A stretch of DNA of 42,322 nt, from contig NZ_JAEMHK010000023.1 of the NCBI RefSeq assembly GCF_016458235.1, positions 1 to 42,322 on the forward strand, written 5' to 3'. A program made the position numbers and the translations under genes. The first letter of the stretch is position 1. Each line of letters opens with the position of its first letter. The stretch is from Geomonas propionica. GTDB lineage: Bacteria > Desulfobacterota > Desulfuromonadia > Geobacterales > Geobacteraceae. The notes beneath the pieces are model-generated. The model did not search any database, had not been told where the DNA came from, and was given only the letters and a program-made list of their open reading frames with translations. This document shows, piece after piece, positions 40,168 to 42,322 of this stretch.

Positions 40168-42171
40168 ATGAAAAAGAGGATCGCCGCTTTAACCGTAGCA
40201 CTGTCGCTATCGATGTTCGGCGCGGCCGCCGTGTGTGCCCAGGCGCCCGCCGGCGCCGCCGCACCTCAGGCCGCCACCGCCGCCGCTCCTCAGGCCACCG
40301 CTCCCGCCACCGCAGCACCTGCCCAGGCAGCGCCTCCCGCGGCTAACGTCGCCGCCAAGGCCGTGGCCACGCCGGCCACGGGGGGCGCCGCCCCGGCCAA
40401 GATCACCCCCAACCGCGGCATCACCATCGGCATGTTCGCGCTGATCATCGCGGTCACCATGGGCGTCGTGGTCTGGGCCGCCAAGAAGACGCAAACCGCC
40501 TCGGATTTCTATACCGCCGGCGGCGGCATCACCGGCTTCCAGAACGGCTGGGCCATCGCCGGAGACTACATGTCGGCTGCCTCGTTCCTGGGAATGTCCG
40601 GCCTCATCTCGCTCTACGGCATCGACGGCTTCATGTACGCGGTGGGACCGATGTTCTCCTTCATCGCCATCTTGCTGGTCATCGCCGAGCCCTGCCGCAA
40701 CGCCGGCAAATACACCCTGGGCGACATCCTCTCCTTCCGGAGTTCGCCCAAGGTGGTGCGCGGCGTGGCGGCGCTCTCCACGGTGACGGTCTCCATCTTC
40801 TACCTGATCGCCCAGATGGTCGGCGCCGGCAAGCTGATGCAGATGCTCCTGAACATCCCGTACCGCGTCTCCGTGATCGGCGTCGGCGCGCTGATGGTCG
40901 CCTACGTCGTCTTCGGCGGCATGAAGGCCACCACCTGGGTGCAGATCATCAAGGCCTCGCTCCTTATGGGCGCGACCACCGTCCTCTGTCTGCTGGTCGC
41001 CATCAAGGCGGGCTTCAACCCGGTCGGCTTCTTCACCGAGGTCGCCAGCAACGGCGCCATCCAGGAGCACGTGCGCATGAACGTGCTGAAGGACGTGATC
41101 GCGAAACCCGGCGTCGACTACGGCCAGAGGTTCCTGGAGCCGGGCCTGTTCCTGAAGAATCCCCTGGACCAGATCTCGCTTGGCCTCGCCTGGGCGCTCG
41201 GTGCCGCCGGTCTGCCTCACATCCTGATGCGCTTCTTCACCGTCCCCAGCGCCAAGGACGCGCGTAAATCCATCATCGTGGCCCTGTTCCTCAACTCCAG
41301 CTTCTTCTTCATGATCAGCGTGATCGGCTTCGGTGCCGCGCTCTACCTCACTCCGCAGGCGATTTCCGCCGTGGATAAGGGGGGCAACATGGCGACCCTG
41401 CTCCTCGCCCAGCACATGGGTGGTGGTGCGGGGAGCCTCGGCGGCGACATCTTCCTCGCCTTCATCTGCGCGGTCGCCTTCGCGACCATCCTCGCCGTGG
41501 TCTCCGGTCTGGTGCTGGCCGCCTCCGCCGCCATCGCCCACGACGTCTACGTGAACATCATCAAGGACGGCAAGGCGGATCAGAAGCTGCAGGTGAAGGT
41601 CGCCCGTATCACTTCCCTGTTTGTGGGAAGCTCGGCCATCGTCATGGGGCTCATGGCGGAGAAGGAGAACGTGGTGGCCCTGGTGGCGCTCGCCTTCGCG
41701 GTCGCCGCTTCCGGCAACTTCCCGGTCATCATGTTGTCCCTGTTCTGGCGCAAGTTCAACACGGCGGGGATCGTTTCCGGCCTGGTCGTGGGTACCCTAA
41801 CCGCATTGGTCCTGGTTATGGTCTCGCCGGTGATGACCTATCCCAAAAAGATCGCCGCCGACGCCAAGAAGGTGGTGGAGACCCTGGAGAAGAAACAGGC
41901 CGGGGGCACGGTGCTCGCCGAGAAGGAGCTGTTGGCCCTGGATAAATCGCGGGCGGAGTACGTGAAGAACAAGGACGGCAAGTCCATGGTCGGCCTGGAC
42001 GCCCCGATCTTCCCGCTCAAGAACCCCGGTATCGTCTCGATCCCGCTGGGCTTCCTGGCTGCCGTCTTCGGCTGTCTCCTCTTTAGGGAGCGTCGTGCCG
42101 AGGAGATGTTCGACGAGATCGACGTGCGCCAGAACACCGGCATCGGCATCGCCAGCGCGTCGGATCACTAG
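40168..42171 (+). CDS. actP: Cation/acetate symporter (ActP-type solute:sodium symporter)
   Basis: This 667-residue member of the sodium:solute symporter family probably imports acetate with Na+ or H+. It has about 13 transmembrane helices. FYTAGGGITGFQNGWAIAGD, MSAASFLGMSGLISLYGIDG and AWALGAAGLPHILMRFFTVP are family signatures. Unusually, a cleavable signal peptide (1-23, ending VCA) and about 60 Ala/Pro-rich residues (23-85) precede the first permease helix. A soluble loop near 555-610 (KKIAADAKKVVETLEKKQAG) also stands out. Operon with DUF485, IclR and the CoA-transferase. Confidence 0.93.
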   Translation: MKKRIAALTVALSLSMFGAAAVCAQAPAGAAAPQAATAAAPQATAPATAAPAQAAPPAANVAAKAVATPATGGAAPAKITPNRGITIGMFALIIAVTMGVVVWAAKKTQTASDFYTAGGGITGFQNGWAIAGDYMSAASFLGMSGLISLYGIDGFMYAVGPMFSFIAILLVIAEPCRNAGKYTLGDILSFRSSPKVVRGVAALSTVTVSIFYLIAQMVGAGKLMQMLLNIPYRVSVIGVGALMVAYVVFGGMKATTWVQIIKASLLMGATTVLCLLVAIKAGFNPVGFFTEVASNGAIQEHVRMNVLKDVIAKPGVDYGQRFLEPGLFLKNPLDQISLGLAWALGAAGLPHILMRFFTVPSAKDARKSIIVALFLNSSFFFMISVIGFGAALYLTPQAISAVDKGGNMATLLLAQHMGGGAGSLGGDIFLAFICAVAFATILAVVSGLVLAASAAIAHDVYVNIIKDGKADQKLQVKVARITSLFVGSSAIVMGLMAEKENVVALVALAFAVAASGNFPVIMLSLFWRKFNTAGIVSGLVVGTLTALVLVMVSPVMTYPKKIAADAKKVVETLEKKQAGGTVLAEKELLALDKSRAEYVKNKDGKSMVGLDAPIFPLKNPGIVSIPLGFLAAVFGCLLFRERRAEEMFDEIDVRQNTGIGIASASDH

Positions 42172-42190
42172 CTCTTTGTTCCTAAACCGG

Positions 42191-42232
42191 CCCCCCTCCC
42201 GACCTCCCCCCTCCGGGGGGAGGGGCCACTGG
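42191..42232 (+). terminator. Hairpin after actP
   Basis: CTCCCCCC (about 42205-42212) and GGGGGGAG pair closely, and the arms extend with further C and G runs. There is no clear T-run, so termination is uncertain. Confidence 0.4.
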
Positions 42233-42245
42233 CTGTGCGGAGGTA

Positions 42246-42322
42246 TGAGCTATCTTCACTTTTGAGGACACACCATATATCCTAACGGACCAGGAGGGTG
42301 TGTCATGAGATCGAATCGCAAG
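42246..42322 (+). mobile_element. Left end of an IS3-family insertion sequence (truncated by the window)
   Basis: TGAGCTATCTTCACTTTTGA starts the same terminal repeat as at 7207, and the 77 bases match 7207-7283 with a single difference. The OrfA start codon is at 42305 (MRSNRK...). The flank before it, GTA (42243-42245), is the probable 3-bp target duplication. The element lies 75 bases after actP, so it does not disrupt that gene. Confidence 0.93.

Overview
The window looks like a chromosomal segment of a Geobacteraceae bacterium (Geobacter, Geomonas or Citrifermentans type). The evidence is a GC-rich core with many multi-domain sensor kinases, a FIST protein, an acetate/succinate CoA-transferase next to an acetate symporter, a YtxH/DUF3618/holin-like envelope operon, and a UGA-containing thioredoxin-fold gene that reads as a selenoprotein. 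The genus is inferred from protein style only.

Layout. 1-77 is the right end of an IS3-family element. 79-3745 (minus strand) holds a periplasmic-binding-type sensor kinase, an NtrC-type sigma-54 activator and, downstream, a lipoprotein glutaredoxin-like selenoprotein with in-frame UGA at 316-318 and a stem-loop just after it. 3937-5835 is a chemoreceptor with a strong terminator. 6178-6801 is a fibronectin-III protein, followed by a strict 21-bp tandem repeat (6900-7165) and a complete IS3-family insertion sequence (7207-8453, 3-bp target duplication).

8518-22163 is a chromosomal integron. The tyrosine recombinase on the minus strand carries the extra patch and C-terminus typical of integron integrases, plus a second N-terminal DNA-binding-type domain. 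Divergent overlapping promoters (candidate Pc and PintI) lie just upstream of it. Then comes an array of plus-strand gene cassettes separated by about 14 recognisable attC sites: R'' boxes such as GCCCAAC, R' boxes such as GTTGGAC, and an imperfect hairpin between. The cassettes are mostly less GC-rich than the flanks. They encode small secreted, lipoprotein or membrane proteins without clear function, an RluA-type pseudouridine synthase, a TRL-like lipoprotein, a DUF3592 protein with a homocysteine S-methyltransferase, and a HExxH lipoprotein. The attC sites fall into sequence sub-families, one of them decayed.

From 23097 the sequence returns to chromosomal-style genes: rsgA, a two-PAS histidine kinase whose first PAS domain has four cysteines, a periplasmic-binding sensor with a cytoplasmic zinc-ribbon-like tail, adenine deaminase, a DUF3135 protein, and the holin-like/DUF3618/YtxH operon with its terminator. 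Next are a DUF3187 outer-membrane protein and a FIST plus hybrid-kinase pair. The last block is an acetate module: a MerR regulator with TTTACGTAAA-type operators, succinyl-CoA:acetate CoA-transferase, an IclR regulator, a DUF485 protein and an ActP-type symporter. The window ends in the left end of another IS3 copy, nearly identical to the middle one.

All functions are inferred from reading the translated sequence; no database search was run.
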